64,000 nt of DNA from Flavobacterium sp. IMCC34852 (GTDB lineage Bacteria; Bacteroidota; Bacteroidia; Flavobacteriales; Flavobacteriaceae): NCBI RefSeq assembly GCF_030643905.1, contig NZ_CP121446.1, positions 1,736,001 through 1,800,000 on the forward strand, read 5' to 3'. The notes beneath the pieces are model-generated. The model saw only the letters and a program-made list of their open reading frames with translations. It made no database searches and was not told the origin of the DNA. This document shows positions 32,121 to 40,634 of this stretch, piece by piece; within the stretch, counting starts at the first letter, position 1, and each line of letters begins with the position of its first letter. Position numbers and translations under genes: made by a program.

Positions 32121-33110
32121 TCAAGGCTCAAAAACGGTGCCGTTCTTAATGAAATAACGGTATACTATGCTTTTAGAATGGTAATAGTTTTCAGAATTTG
32201 GAGCGTTGCGTTTTTTTAAGTTTCTGTTTATCAAATGGTAGAATTCAAAATGCGCTTTAACTATGGCCCAACAATGAGCCCATTTTCCTTTAAAAATAAA
32301 TTGAATTCCCGCTAAACCGTCTAAGCAAAGTCGGGTAAAAATGATGGGAAACAGTTTGCTGCCGGGTAAATTTTTGGTCAACATCAACAAGGAATTACGA
32401 AAATTCAGGAATGTTTTCCTCGGATTGCTTTCGTTTAAAGTCGCGCCGCCAACATGATACACCACCGATTTCGGAGTGTATTTGGCTTTAAAACCCAAGT
32501 TGAAAGCACGCCAACACAAATCAATTTCTTCCTGATGAGCAAAAAAATCACCGTCAAAACCGTTTAAGGTTCGGTAAATGTCTTTTCGGATAAACAAACA
32601 CGCACCGCTGGCCCAAAAGATTTCGGTTTCATCATCGTATTGACCGCTATCTTTTTCAATAGTGTCAAATATTCGTCCGCGACAATAGGGATAGCCGTAT
32701 TGGTCTATAAAACCACCGGCAGCTCCGGCGTATTCAAAGTAGGCTTTGTTTTTATAGTCTAAAATTTTGGGTTGAATGATACCTATGTTAGGTTCATTAT
32801 CAAAGATAGATAGAATAGGGGCAAGCCAGTTTTCAGTAACTTCTATATCCGAATTGACTAAGGCGTAATAGTCTTCTTCTACTTGTTGCAAAGCCACATT
32901 ATAACCATTGGCAAAGCCAAAATTACCGTCGTTTTGAATGATAGTTATTTGCGGAAATTTTGTCTTAATCACTTCAATAGAGTTATCTGTCGAAGCATTG
33001 TCGGCGACATATATTTTAGCTTCATTAGAAAAAGCTATTATTGAAGGCAAGAACTGCTCCAGCAATTTGGCTCCATTCCAATTGAGTATGACTACGGCTA
33101 TTTTTTTCAA
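32121..33110 (-). CDS. Family 2 glycosyltransferase
   Basis: The 329-residue cytoplasmic enzyme is of the GT-A fold. It begins KIAVVILNWNGAKLLEQFLPS, and VADNASTDNSIEVI contains the nucleotide-binding Asp. The DxD-like metal motif is NSDIEV in ALVNSDIEVTENWL. The acceptor-site region FWASGACLFIRKDIYRTLNGFD and HQEEIDLCWRAFNLGFK resembles rhamnosyltransferases of the wbbL type. It probably adds a sugar to lipopolysaccharide or another surface glycan; the acceptor is unknown. It follows the HsdR-N gene with a 3-bp gap, so the two are co-transcribed. Confidence 0.88.
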   Translation of the reverse strand: MKKIAVVILNWNGAKLLEQFLPSIIAFSNEAKIYVADNASTDNSIEVIKTKFPQITIIQNDGNFGFANGYNVALQQVEEDYYALVNSDIEVTENWLAPILSIFDNEPNIGIIQPKILDYKNKAYFEYAGAAGGFIDQYGYPYCRGRIFDTIEKDSGQYDDETEIFWASGACLFIRKDIYRTLNGFDGDFFAHQEEIDLCWRAFNLGFKAKYTPKSVVYHVGGATLNESNPRKTFLNFRNSLLMLTKNLPGSKLFPIIFTRLCLDGLAGIQFIFKGKWAHCWAIVKAHFEFYHLINRNLKKRNAPNSENYYHSKSIVYRYFIKNGTVFEP

Positions 33111-33113
33111 GGC

Positions 33114-33563
33114 TTATAAGTTTGTAAAATCCGGTAACTCTTTTAAGAAAATATATTGTTCTTTTTCAAAGTCCATTTGACAAAAATAATGATTTAGTCC
33201 ATTGGTTACCATTAAGTATTTTGCATTAAGTTTGAGATTATATCGGGCAATCTGGTCAAAAGTATTTTGGGTAATATTGACTTCCGGTGCTTTGCATTCA
33301 ATCAATAAAAATATTTCGCCATTCGGCTGAAAAACAACAATATCGTATCGTTTATTTATATCGTTAATCTTAATTAATTTCTCAACGTTGAGGTAGGATT
33401 TCGGATATTTTTTCTCTTGTAACAAAAACTGAACAGTGTGTTGGCGAACCCATTCTTCGGGTGTGAGAATGATAAATTTTTTCCTGATGTCATCAAAAAT
33501 AGCCACTTTATTTTCACTATTTTTGAAGCGAAACGAATAGGAAGGAAAATTCAGTTTTTGCAT
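33114..33563 (-). CDS. Stand-alone type I restriction HsdR N-terminal-domain protein
   Basis: The 149-residue protein carries the nuclease fold of the HsdR N-terminal domain. The catalytic core is in RYDIVVFQPNGEIFLLIECKAPEV (the D...ExK motif) and Gln in TFDQIARYNLKL. The segment LTPEEWVRQHTVQFLLQEKKYPKSYL is the usual start of the domain. The motor and methylase genes of a type I system are absent. Similar stand-alone genes are common in Flavobacteriia. The role is not known; a house-keeping nuclease is possible. It is the first gene of a pair with the glycosyltransferase. Confidence 0.85.
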   Translation of the reverse strand: MQKLNFPSYSFRFKNSENKVAIFDDIRKKFIILTPEEWVRQHTVQFLLQEKKYPKSYLNVEKLIKINDINKRYDIVVFQPNGEIFLLIECKAPEVNITQNTFDQIARYNLKLNAKYLMVTNGLNHYFCQMDFEKEQYIFLKELPDFTNL

Positions 33564-33614
33564 AAAGCAAATGTAATTTAAAATTCAAAAATTAAAATTC
33601 AAAATGCCATAAAA

Positions 33615-34619
33615 ATGGATGAGGTTGTAAAAATCATCAATGACATTAAAGCCGGAAAAATAAAGCCCATCTATTTTTTAATGGGTGAAGAACCTTATTA
33701 CATAGACCGAATTACAGAATATCTCGAGCAAAATCTTTTAACGGAAGACGAAAAAGGCTTTAACCAAATGGTGCTTTACGGACGCGATACTTCCATTGAT
33801 GAAATAGTTTCCAACGCCAAACGCTATCCAATGATGGCTGAGCGCCAGGTTGTAATCGTTAAAGAAGCCCAAGATTTATCAAGAACCATTGAGAGTCTTG
33901 AATCGTATGCTTTAAATCCTCAACCAACAACCGTTTTGGTATTGGCTTACAAATACAAAACCCTTGATAAACGCAAAAAAATAGTCAAAACTATTGATAA
34001 AATGGGTTTGGTTTACGAGAGTAAAAAAATGTACGAAAACCAAGTCGGACAATGGATTACTCGTGTTTTGCAAGGCAGAGGTTACTCGATTGAACCCAAA
34101 GCCAATGCCATGTTAGTCGCTTTTTTAGGCAATGATTTAAGCAGAATAGCTAACGAGTTAAACAAGTTGGAAATTATTTTACCCAAAGGAAGTACCATAA
34201 CTCCTCATCATATTGAAGAAAACATTGGTTTCAGTAAAGATTTTAATGTGTTTGAATTCCGAAAAGCCATAGGAGATAAAAACCAATTAAAAGCTTATCA
34301 AATTGCCAATTACTTTGCGCAAAATCAAAAGGAAAATCCATTGGTTGTAGTCAATGGACAAGTCTTTTCGTTTTTTTCTGCTTTACTTCAGTATCATGGT
34401 CTCAAAGATAAATCGCAGGGAAATGTAGCCAAAGCGTTAAAGGTAAATCCGTATTTTGTCAATGATTATATTGGTGCGGCTAAAAACTATCCGATGAAAA
34501 AAGTGAGTAGTATTATAGCAACGCTGCGCGATATTGATATCAAAGGTAAAGGAGTTGGTGCTGCCAATCTGGAAGATACTGATTTGTACAAAGAAATGTT
34601 GACGAGCATTTTCAGATAG
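33615..34619 (+). CDS. holA: DNA polymerase III delta subunit
   Basis: The 334-residue protein opens the sliding clamp as part of the clamp loader. Its N-terminal motif is IKPIYFLMGEEPYYIDRITEYLE, followed by KRYPMMAERQVVIVKEAQDL and LVLAYKYKTLDKRKKIVK. The last third is helical (FEFRKAIGDKNQLKAYQIANYF, YFVNDYIGAAKNYPM). It lacks Walker motifs, as expected for delta. Divergent from the HsdR-N gene, with the ATG at 33615. It is essential for replication. Confidence 0.9.
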   Translation: MDEVVKIINDIKAGKIKPIYFLMGEEPYYIDRITEYLEQNLLTEDEKGFNQMVLYGRDTSIDEIVSNAKRYPMMAERQVVIVKEAQDLSRTIESLESYALNPQPTTVLVLAYKYKTLDKRKKIVKTIDKMGLVYESKKMYENQVGQWITRVLQGRGYSIEPKANAMLVAFLGNDLSRIANELNKLEIILPKGSTITPHHIEENIGFSKDFNVFEFRKAIGDKNQLKAYQIANYFAQNQKENPLVVVNGQVFSFFSALLQYHGLKDKSQGNVAKALKVNPYFVNDYIGAAKNYPMKKVSSIIATLRDIDIKGKGVGAANLEDTDLYKEMLTSIFR

Positions 34620-34667
34620 TTTATATCTTTTAAAAATCACTATCTTTATCAGTCTAATTTTATACTG

Positions 34668-35948
34668 ATGAAAAAACTGTTTCTTTTTACCTCATTATTT
34701 TTTTCCTCATTCCTTTTTGCACAACAAACTTATATTCAGTGTGGCAAGCTTATCGATACTAAAAATGGTAAAGTACTGACCAATAAAACGATTGTTGTAT
34801 CCGGAAAAACCATCAGTAGTGTAGAAGATGGATTTCTCAATCCTTCAGACCAAATTACGACAGTAATCGATTTAAAAACCAAAACTGTTATGCCCGGTTG
34901 GATTGATATGCACGTGCATTTAGAAGGAGAAACCAGTCCGACAGCTTACTTGGAAGAGTTTACATTAAATGATGCAGATGTGGCTTACAATGCCGAAGTA
35001 TTGGCCAAAACTACCTTAATGGCAGGTTTTACAACCGTCAGAGATTTGGGAGGAACCGGTGTTAATGTGTCTTTGCGAAATGCTATAAATAGCGGTAAGA
35101 TAACCGGTCCGAGAATTTTTACAGCCGAAAAAGCCATTGGTTCTACCGGTGGTCATGCCGATCCAACTAGTGGTTATCGAAAAGATTTGATGGGCAATCC
35201 CGGTCCAAAAGAAGGTGTAGTAAATAGTATAGATGATGCCAAACAAGCGGTAAGACAACGCTATAAAAATGGTGCCGATTGGATCAAAATTACAGCCACA
35301 GGCGGTGTTTTAAGCATGGCCAAAAGTGGTTCGAATCCGCAGTTCACAGAAGAAGAAATTGCGGCTATAGTTAGTACTGCTAAAGATTACGGTATGAAAG
35401 TAGCCGCTCACGCTCATGGCGATGAAGGAATGCAAAGAGCAGTGAAATCTGGTGTTAAGACTATTGAACACGGCACAGAAATGAGTGAAGCTACTATGGA
35501 TTTAATGATAAAAAACAACGCTTATTTGGTGCCAACCATCACAGCCGGAAAAGAAGTTGAAGAAAATGCAAAAAAAGAAAATTATTATCCGGCGATTATT
35601 GTTCCCAAAGCTTTAGCGATTGGACCAAAAATTCAGGCTACTTTCGGTAAAGCTTACAAAAGAGGTGTTCCTATTGCTTTTGGTACCGATGCCGGTGTAT
35701 TTGAACACGGTCAAAATGCCAAAGAATTTATCTATATGGTTGAAGCCGGAATGCCCATCATGAAAGCCATTCAATCAGCAACGGTTACCAATGCCATGTT
35801 GTTGGATATGGATAAAAAAATCGGTGTTATCGAAGCGGGCTATTTGGCAGATATTATAGCAACAGAACTCGACCCAACGCAAGAGGTTAGTACGGTATTG
35901 AATGTTGTGTTTGTTATGAAAGATGGTGTTATCTATAAAAGTAAATAG
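34668..35948 (+). CDS. Secreted metal-dependent amidohydrolase
   Basis: The 426-residue protein has a signal peptide ending FLFAQ (residues 1-18). The amidohydrolase fold has HxH in MPGWIDMHVHLEG, a carboxylated-Lys candidate in GADWIKITATGGV, metal His in VAAHAHGD and in VKTIEHGTEM, and the Asp in IAFGTDAGVF. The sequence is close to the Xaa-Pro/Xaa-Arg dipeptidase and imidazolonepropionase-like groups of this superfamily found in the periplasm. The substrate is unknown. It is a single gene, followed by a heptamer repeat array. Confidence 0.85.
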   Translation: MKKLFLFTSLFFSSFLFAQQTYIQCGKLIDTKNGKVLTNKTIVVSGKTISSVEDGFLNPSDQITTVIDLKTKTVMPGWIDMHVHLEGETSPTAYLEEFTLNDADVAYNAEVLAKTTLMAGFTTVRDLGGTGVNVSLRNAINSGKITGPRIFTAEKAIGSTGGHADPTSGYRKDLMGNPGPKEGVVNSIDDAKQAVRQRYKNGADWIKITATGGVLSMAKSGSNPQFTEEEIAAIVSTAKDYGMKVAAHAHGDEGMQRAVKSGVKTIEHGTEMSEATMDLMIKNNAYLVPTITAGKEVEENAKKENYYPAIIVPKALAIGPKIQATFGKAYKRGVPIAFGTDAGVFEHGQNAKEFIYMVEAGMPIMKAIQSATVTNAMLLDMDKKIGVIEAGYLADIIATELDPTQEVSTVLNVVFVMKDGVIYKSK

Positions 35949-35977
35949 AAAAAAGGGACAAGTTTTTTTAATTTTTC

Positions 35978-36011
35978 TTATCCCTTTTCCTTATCTCTTA
36001 TCCCTTTTTTA
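35978..36011. repeat. Heptamers of the TTATCCC family
   Basis: TTATCCC, TTTTCC, TTATCTC, TTATCCC and TTTTTTA (one unit is 6 bp) follow the amidohydrolase gene. GGGACAA lies at 35955, giving a partial inverted copy. Confidence 0.6.
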
Positions 36012-36027
36012 ACTCACTTTTTTTACC

Positions 36028-36035
36028 TAAATTTG
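36028..36035 (+). promoter_or_regulatory. -7 promoter box for the small membrane protein
   Basis: TAAATTTG matches TAnnTTTG, 27 bp upstream of the ATG at 36063. Confidence 0.45.
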
Positions 36036-36062
36036 CTCTCCTAAAATTAAATACCACAATAT

Positions 36063-36245
36063 ATGGCAATGAATAAAAATACCGTTTTGGGTTGGGCTAC
36101 TTTTATAATGATAATTATGGGATTATTACTAATTGCCCTTGGCGCATTTCGCTACGATGAAACAGCCGGTTGGGGTTTTGGTGCCGTGGGAGTTGGCTTT
36201 TTAGCCAATGCTTGGGTTTTCAGTTCACTCAAAGGAAGAGTTTAA
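36063..36245 (+). CDS. Small two-helix membrane protein next to ettA (CAL67264 family)
   Basis: The 60-residue protein has two transmembrane helices, TVLGWATFIMIIMGLLLIAL and GFGAVGVGFLANAWVF, joined by GAFRYDETAGWG. The sequence matches my memory of the CAL67264 family membrane proteins, which are restricted to Flavobacteriia and regularly precede ettA. The function is unknown. An in-frame ATG follows two codons after the first (MAM), so the exact start is uncertain by 6 bp. A -7 box lies upstream, and two heptamer arrays separate it from ettA. Confidence 0.8.
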   Translation: MAMNKNTVLGWATFIMIIMGLLLIALGAFRYDETAGWGFGAVGVGFLANAWVFSSLKGRV

Positions 36246-36250
36246 AATAG

Positions 36251-36324
36251 TAATCAGTGTTCAGTTCGCAGTAGGCAGATTGAAACCCTAAATTTAAAAT
36301 CTAATATCTAAAATTTAAAATAAA
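36251..36324. repeat. Two heptamer arrays back to back upstream of ettA
   Basis: TAATCAG, TGTTCAG, TTCGCAG, TAGGCAG, ATTGAAA (36251-36285) are followed after five bases by AAATTTA, AAATCTA, ATATCTA, AAATTTA, AAATAAA (36290-36324). The second array ends 2 bp before the ettA ATG at 36327. Confidence 0.7.
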
Positions 36325-36326
36325 TT

Positions 36327-38021
36327 ATGTCAGATGATAAGAAAGTGATTTTCTCCATGCAACGCTTGAGTAAATCATATCAAGGAAGTGATAAACAAGT
36401 ATTGAAAAATATCTATTTGAGTTTCTTCTACGGAGCCAAAATCGGAATCCTCGGTTTAAACGGTTCGGGTAAATCTTCGTTATTGAAAATTATTGCCGGA
36501 GTTGATAAAAACTACCAAGGTGATGTGGTTTTTCAACCGGGTTACACCGTTGGTTATTTGGAACAAGAACCCATCTTAGATGATACGAAAACAGTAATTG
36601 AAGTCGTTCGCGAAGGAGTTGCCGAAACTATGGCAATTCTTGATGAATTCAATAAAATCAATGATATGTTTGGTTTGCCGGAAGTCTATGAAGATGCCGA
36701 TAAGATGCAAAAACTAATGGACAGACAAGCCGATTTGCAAGACAAAATTGATGCTGCCGGCGCTTGGGAAATTGACAACAAGCTTGAAGTAGCCATGGAT
36801 GCTTTAAGAACTCCGGAAGGCGATACGCCAATCAAACATTTATCCGGTGGTGAAAAACGCCGTGTGGCTTTATGTCGTTTGTTATTGCAACAACCGGATG
36901 TATTGTTATTGGATGAGCCAACCAACCACTTAGACGCTGAAAGTGTTCTTTGGTTAGAGCAACATTTAGCTCAATATGCCGGAACGGTAATTGCGGTAAC
37001 GCACGACCGTTATTTCTTAGATAACGTAGCAGGATGGATTTTGGAATTAGATAGAGGCGAAGGTATTCCTTGGAAAGGCAATTATTCTTCTTGGTTAGAC
37101 CAAAAATCAAAACGCATGGAGCAAGAAGAAAAAGTGGCTTCCAAACGAAGAAAAACTTTAGAACGAGAATTGGATTGGGTTCGTCAAGGAGCCAAAGGTC
37201 GACAAACGAAACAAAAAGCGCGTTTGCAGAACTATGACAAACTCTTAAACGAAGACCAAAAGGAGCTCGACGAGAAATTAGAAATTTACATTCCGAATGG
37301 CCCGAGATTAGGAACTAATGTAATCGAAGCCAAAGGTGTTGCCAAAGCTTTCGGAGACAAATTACTATACGATAACTTAAACTTTACTTTACCTCAAGCC
37401 GGAATAGTTGGGATTATCGGTCCGAATGGTGCGGGAAAATCGACTATTTTCAAAATGATTATGGGTGAAGAAAAACCCGATGCCGGAGAATTTACCATTG
37501 GTGATACTGTGAAGATTGCCTATGTAGATCAATCCCATTCCAATATCGACCCGAATAAATCTATTTGGGAAAATTTCTGTGACGGACAAGAGTTGATCAT
37601 GATGGGCGGAAGACAAGTGAATTCGAGAGCTTATTTGTCTCGCTTTAATTTCGGTGGCAGCGATCAAAATAAAAAAGTTGCCTCATTGTCGGGTGGTGAA
37701 CGCAACCGTTTGCATCTGGCCATGACTTTAAAAGAAGAAGGAAACGTATTGTTACTCGATGAGCCGACCAATGATTTAGATATTAATACACTTCGTGCTT
37801 TAGAAGAAGGTTTAGAAAACTTTGCCGGCTGTGCTGTAGTAATCAGTCACGACAGATGGTTCTTAGACAGAATTTGTACACATATCCTGGCTTTTGAAGG
37901 CAACTCTGAGGTGTATTATTTTGAAGGCGGCTTCTCTGAATATGAAGAAAACAAAAAGAAACGTTTAGGAGTTGATGTTACACCGAAACGAATTAAATAT
38001 AGAAAGTTGATTAGAAATTAA
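36327..38021 (+). CDS. ettA: Energy-dependent translational throttle protein EttA
   Basis: The 564-residue ABC-F ATPase binds the ribosomal E site and gates translation with the energy state. Two ABC domains are visible: Walker A GLNGSGKSSLLKIIAG with signature LSGGEKRRVALCRLLLQQP and LLLDEPTNHLD, then Walker A GPNGAGKSTIFKMIMG with LSGGERNRLHLAM and LLLDEPTNDLD. The arm insertion lies between them (KWRQGAKGRQTKQKARLQ type, about residues 285-310). The C-terminus ends VDVTPKRIKYRKLIRN. It is preceded by the small membrane protein and ends at a terminator. Confidence 0.95.
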   Translation: MSDDKKVIFSMQRLSKSYQGSDKQVLKNIYLSFFYGAKIGILGLNGSGKSSLLKIIAGVDKNYQGDVVFQPGYTVGYLEQEPILDDTKTVIEVVREGVAETMAILDEFNKINDMFGLPEVYEDADKMQKLMDRQADLQDKIDAAGAWEIDNKLEVAMDALRTPEGDTPIKHLSGGEKRRVALCRLLLQQPDVLLLDEPTNHLDAESVLWLEQHLAQYAGTVIAVTHDRYFLDNVAGWILELDRGEGIPWKGNYSSWLDQKSKRMEQEEKVASKRRKTLERELDWVRQGAKGRQTKQKARLQNYDKLLNEDQKELDEKLEIYIPNGPRLGTNVIEAKGVAKAFGDKLLYDNLNFTLPQAGIVGIIGPNGAGKSTIFKMIMGEEKPDAGEFTIGDTVKIAYVDQSHSNIDPNKSIWENFCDGQELIMMGGRQVNSRAYLSRFNFGGSDQNKKVASLSGGERNRLHLAMTLKEEGNVLLLDEPTNDLDINTLRALEEGLENFAGCAVVISHDRWFLDRICTHILAFEGNSEVYYFEGGFSEYEENKKKRLGVDVTPKRIKYRKLIRN

Positions 38022-38035
38022 CCAAATACATCTAA

Positions 38036-38062
38036 AATCCTGAGTAATCAGGATTTTTTTTT
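38036..38062 (+). terminator. Rho-independent terminator after ettA
   Basis: Stem AATCCTGA / TCAGGATT with a GTAA loop and a run of T. The same stem type is found after dsbD and at 44081-44110. Confidence 0.85.
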
Positions 38063-38074
38063 GAATAAAAAGCC

Positions 38075-38082
38075 TATATTTG
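38075..38082 (+). promoter_or_regulatory. -7 promoter box for the hybrid kinase
   Basis: TATATTTG matches TAnnTTTG, 18 bp upstream of the ATG at 38101. The leader would be short. Confidence 0.45.
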
Positions 38083-38100
38083 GGAACTCTAACTAACCTA

Positions 38101-40305
38101 ATGAATAAGATTAAACACTGTTGTTTATTTTTATTTTTACTTCTTTCGTTTTGCTCCGTTTATTCGCAGGATAATAGTGCGGAAAAAGAAGTAATTAAAA
38201 AACACCTCAATCAAGCGGTTGTTGATTTTAGTGATGCCAATTATGACAAAGCACTCGAATCTTCCAAACAAGCGTTGGTAAAAGCTTTTGCCATCAATGA
38301 CGACTTGCTGATTGCCCAATCCTATAACACTATCGGTGCTATTTTTAACGAATGTTCCGAAACAGCCAAAGCCATCGAGTTTTACAACAAAGCGCTTGCT
38401 TATGCTAAAAAGCTCAACAACGACAAGATGTTCAATTGGATTTACAGCAATTTGGGTAGTGTTTACTATTTCAATGATATTGATGTACCTAAAGGAATCA
38501 CCTATTATAAAAAAGCCCTTTTTTATGCGATTAAAATAAAAGATACTGCCCAAATAGAATACACCAAGTTAAATTTGGCCAGTGCCTATTTTGCCATCCA
38601 TAAATATGATTTAGGTAACCGCCAAATCAATGATATCAAAGAGCAGATTTTTAAAAAGGACAATCAAGAAGCCAAAATGTCGCTGCATCTTTTATTGGGA
38701 ATTTACGACAGCAATAACCAGCAAAAAGCCAAAGGAGAAGAGCATTTTTTAACCGCCAAAACTATTGCAGAGGAAAATGGTTTTGATTCTTTTTTGATTA
38801 ATATTTACGAGAATCTTGTCAGACATTACAAACAGCACAACGAGTCAGCAAAGGCGGAATTGTACCAAAAAAAATTAGACTCACTCAACAAGATTGTTTA
38901 TTCGGAAGATAAAATAGACAACCTAAAAAAAGCCGCTACTCAAATTGAGCTGCAAGAGTATAAGATTCAGTTAGGTAAAATTGAAAAAGAGAACGAACAA
39001 CAACAAAAATCACTCAAGGATTCTAAATTAATCGTAATCCTTTTTATCGTAATTCTCATTATTTTACTCTTGCTGTTGTTAACTTTATACAAGAACATCA
39101 AACTAAGAGAACAAGCCAATTTAGAATTAACGCAAGCCAACGAAGCTTTGCAAGAAGCCAAAGAAAAAGCCGAAGAAGCCTCGCAACTCAAGTCTCAGTT
39201 TGTTTCCACCATCACGCACGAATTGCGAACGCCTTTGTATGGTGTTATCGGAATTACCAATATTATCACTGATGAGCACAAGGAGTTGACCAACAGTCCG
39301 CATCTGAAATCATTAAAGTTTTCAGCCAAGTATTTGTTATCGCTGGTTAATGACATTCTTCAAATCAATAAAATAGAAGAAAAAAGAGTGGTTTTAGAGA
39401 ATTTAATTTTCAACCTCACCGATGAAATCACCACCATACAAAATTCGGTTGAATACATCGCTGACAAAAATAACAACAAACTAATCATTGAGATTGACAC
39501 GGCGATACCGGAGTTTTTAATTGGTGACAAACTTCGACTTTCTCAGATTATTATGAATTTGCTCAGCAATGCGCTAAAGTTTACCAAGAATGGTGATGTA
39601 GCACTTATTGCTGACTTGAAAGAAGTAGAAGGAAGCAAGTATTTTATCGAATTCAAAGTCAAAGACAACGGCATTGGAATCGCAAAAGAGCACCAAGAAA
39701 AAATCTTTGATAAGTTTGTGCAAATCGAACGCAAAGAAGAAGATTACCAAGGCACAGGTTTAGGATTGTCTATAGTGTCCAGATTGATAAAGCTTTTTGA
39801 CAGTGAGATTTATTTGGAAAGTGAAGAAAATGTTGGGACAACTTTTACTTTTACTATCGGTTTTGAATATGATGAGGACAAGTCCAGAGAAATTATCAAT
39901 AATATAGAAGTTGATTTATCCGATAGTCATTTGTATAATATATTGGTTGTTGAAGACAATAAAATCAACCAAATGGTGACCAAAAAAATCATCCAAAACA
40001 GCAATATGAGTTGTACCATAGTTGATGATGGTTACGCAGCCATTGTGGCTTTGGAAAGAGAAAGATTCGATTTGATTTTAATGGATATCAATATGCCGCT
40101 GATTAACGGATTTGAAACCACCAGAAAAATTAGAGAAAAAGGAATCGATATTCCGGTGATTGCTTTGACTGCTTTTGACAAGCAAGAAGTAACCGAGGAA
40201 GCCATTTCGGCCGGGATGAATGACATTATGGTCAAACCTTTCGAACCCTCAAAGTTATTCCAGGTGATTACTAATAACATCAAAAAGAAAGAAAGCGTTG
40301 ACTAA
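38101..40305 (+). CDS. TPR-containing hybrid sensor histidine kinase/response regulator
   Basis: The 734-residue protein starts at ATG 38101 (the open frame begins with TTG at 38080). A signal peptide (FCSVYSQ) precedes periplasmic tetratricopeptide repeats (about residues 30-270). One transmembrane helix (LIVILFIVILIILLLLLLT, about 305-325) and a coiled coil follow. The kinase core has the phosphorylated His in FVSTITHELRTPLYGV, N-box MNLLSNALKF, and G-boxes VKDNGIGIAKE and GTGLGLSIV. The C-terminal receiver has ILVVEDNKIN, the phospho-acceptor Asp in DLILMDINMPL and the Lys in IMVKPFEP. No output DNA-binding domain is present, so the signal must pass to a separate protein. Confidence 0.92.
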   Translation: MNKIKHCCLFLFLLLSFCSVYSQDNSAEKEVIKKHLNQAVVDFSDANYDKALESSKQALVKAFAINDDLLIAQSYNTIGAIFNECSETAKAIEFYNKALAYAKKLNNDKMFNWIYSNLGSVYYFNDIDVPKGITYYKKALFYAIKIKDTAQIEYTKLNLASAYFAIHKYDLGNRQINDIKEQIFKKDNQEAKMSLHLLLGIYDSNNQQKAKGEEHFLTAKTIAEENGFDSFLINIYENLVRHYKQHNESAKAELYQKKLDSLNKIVYSEDKIDNLKKAATQIELQEYKIQLGKIEKENEQQQKSLKDSKLIVILFIVILIILLLLLLTLYKNIKLREQANLELTQANEALQEAKEKAEEASQLKSQFVSTITHELRTPLYGVIGITNIITDEHKELTNSPHLKSLKFSAKYLLSLVNDILQINKIEEKRVVLENLIFNLTDEITTIQNSVEYIADKNNNKLIIEIDTAIPEFLIGDKLRLSQIIMNLLSNALKFTKNGDVALIADLKEVEGSKYFIEFKVKDNGIGIAKEHQEKIFDKFVQIERKEEDYQGTGLGLSIVSRLIKLFDSEIYLESEENVGTTFTFTIGFEYDEDKSREIINNIEVDLSDSHLYNILVVEDNKINQMVTKKIIQNSNMSCTIVDDGYAAIVALERERFDLILMDINMPLINGFETTRKIREKGIDIPVIALTAFDKQEVTEEAISAGMNDIMVKPFEPSKLFQVITNNIKKKESVD

Positions 40306-40341
40306 TGTCAGTTTATAAGCGCAACATTAAAAATTTAAAAT

Positions 40342-40605
40342 ATGAATACCCAAAACTTAGCAGATTTAAGTGATTTAGAGCTTTTGGAGAAAATAAAAAC
40401 AATTAAAACCAATAAAAGAATCGATGCTGTAATTGTTGGATTTACTTTGGGAATTGTTATTTACAGTGCTGTTAAAAATGGTTTCGGATTTTTTACTTTC
40501 TTTCCGCTACTGATAACTTATGTAATTGTCAGGAATTCGGCCAATAATAAAATTTTGGAACAAGAAATACAAAAGGAATTAAAATCACGAAATGTCAATA
40601 AATAA
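40342..40605 (+). CDS. Small membrane protein of unknown function
   Basis: The 87-residue protein has a charged N-terminal helix (LSDLELLEKIKTIKTNKRID), then two hydrophobic helices, AVIVGFTLGIVIYSAVKNGFG and FFTFFPLLITYVIV, and a charged tail (NKILEQEIQKELKSRNV). No family was recognised. It follows the kinase gene by 36 bp in the same direction and ends on a terminator. It may belong to the same transcript. Confidence 0.7.
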   Translation: MNTQNLADLSDLELLEKIKTIKTNKRIDAVIVGFTLGIVIYSAVKNGFGFFTFFPLLITYVIVRNSANNKILEQEIQKELKSRNVNK

Positions 40606-40634
40606 AAAAGCGTTGATTAATACCAACGCTTTTT
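40605..40634. terminator. Bidirectional terminator
   Basis: Stem AAAAAGCGTTG / CAACGCTTTTT with an ATTAATAC loop, shared by the small membrane protein and the convergent DEAD-box helicase gene, whose stop codon lies in the loop. Confidence 0.88.

Noticed and set aside
33114..33563. Possible type I restriction-modification system
   Set aside because: Only the nuclease domain is present; no HsdM, HsdS or motor domain in the window.
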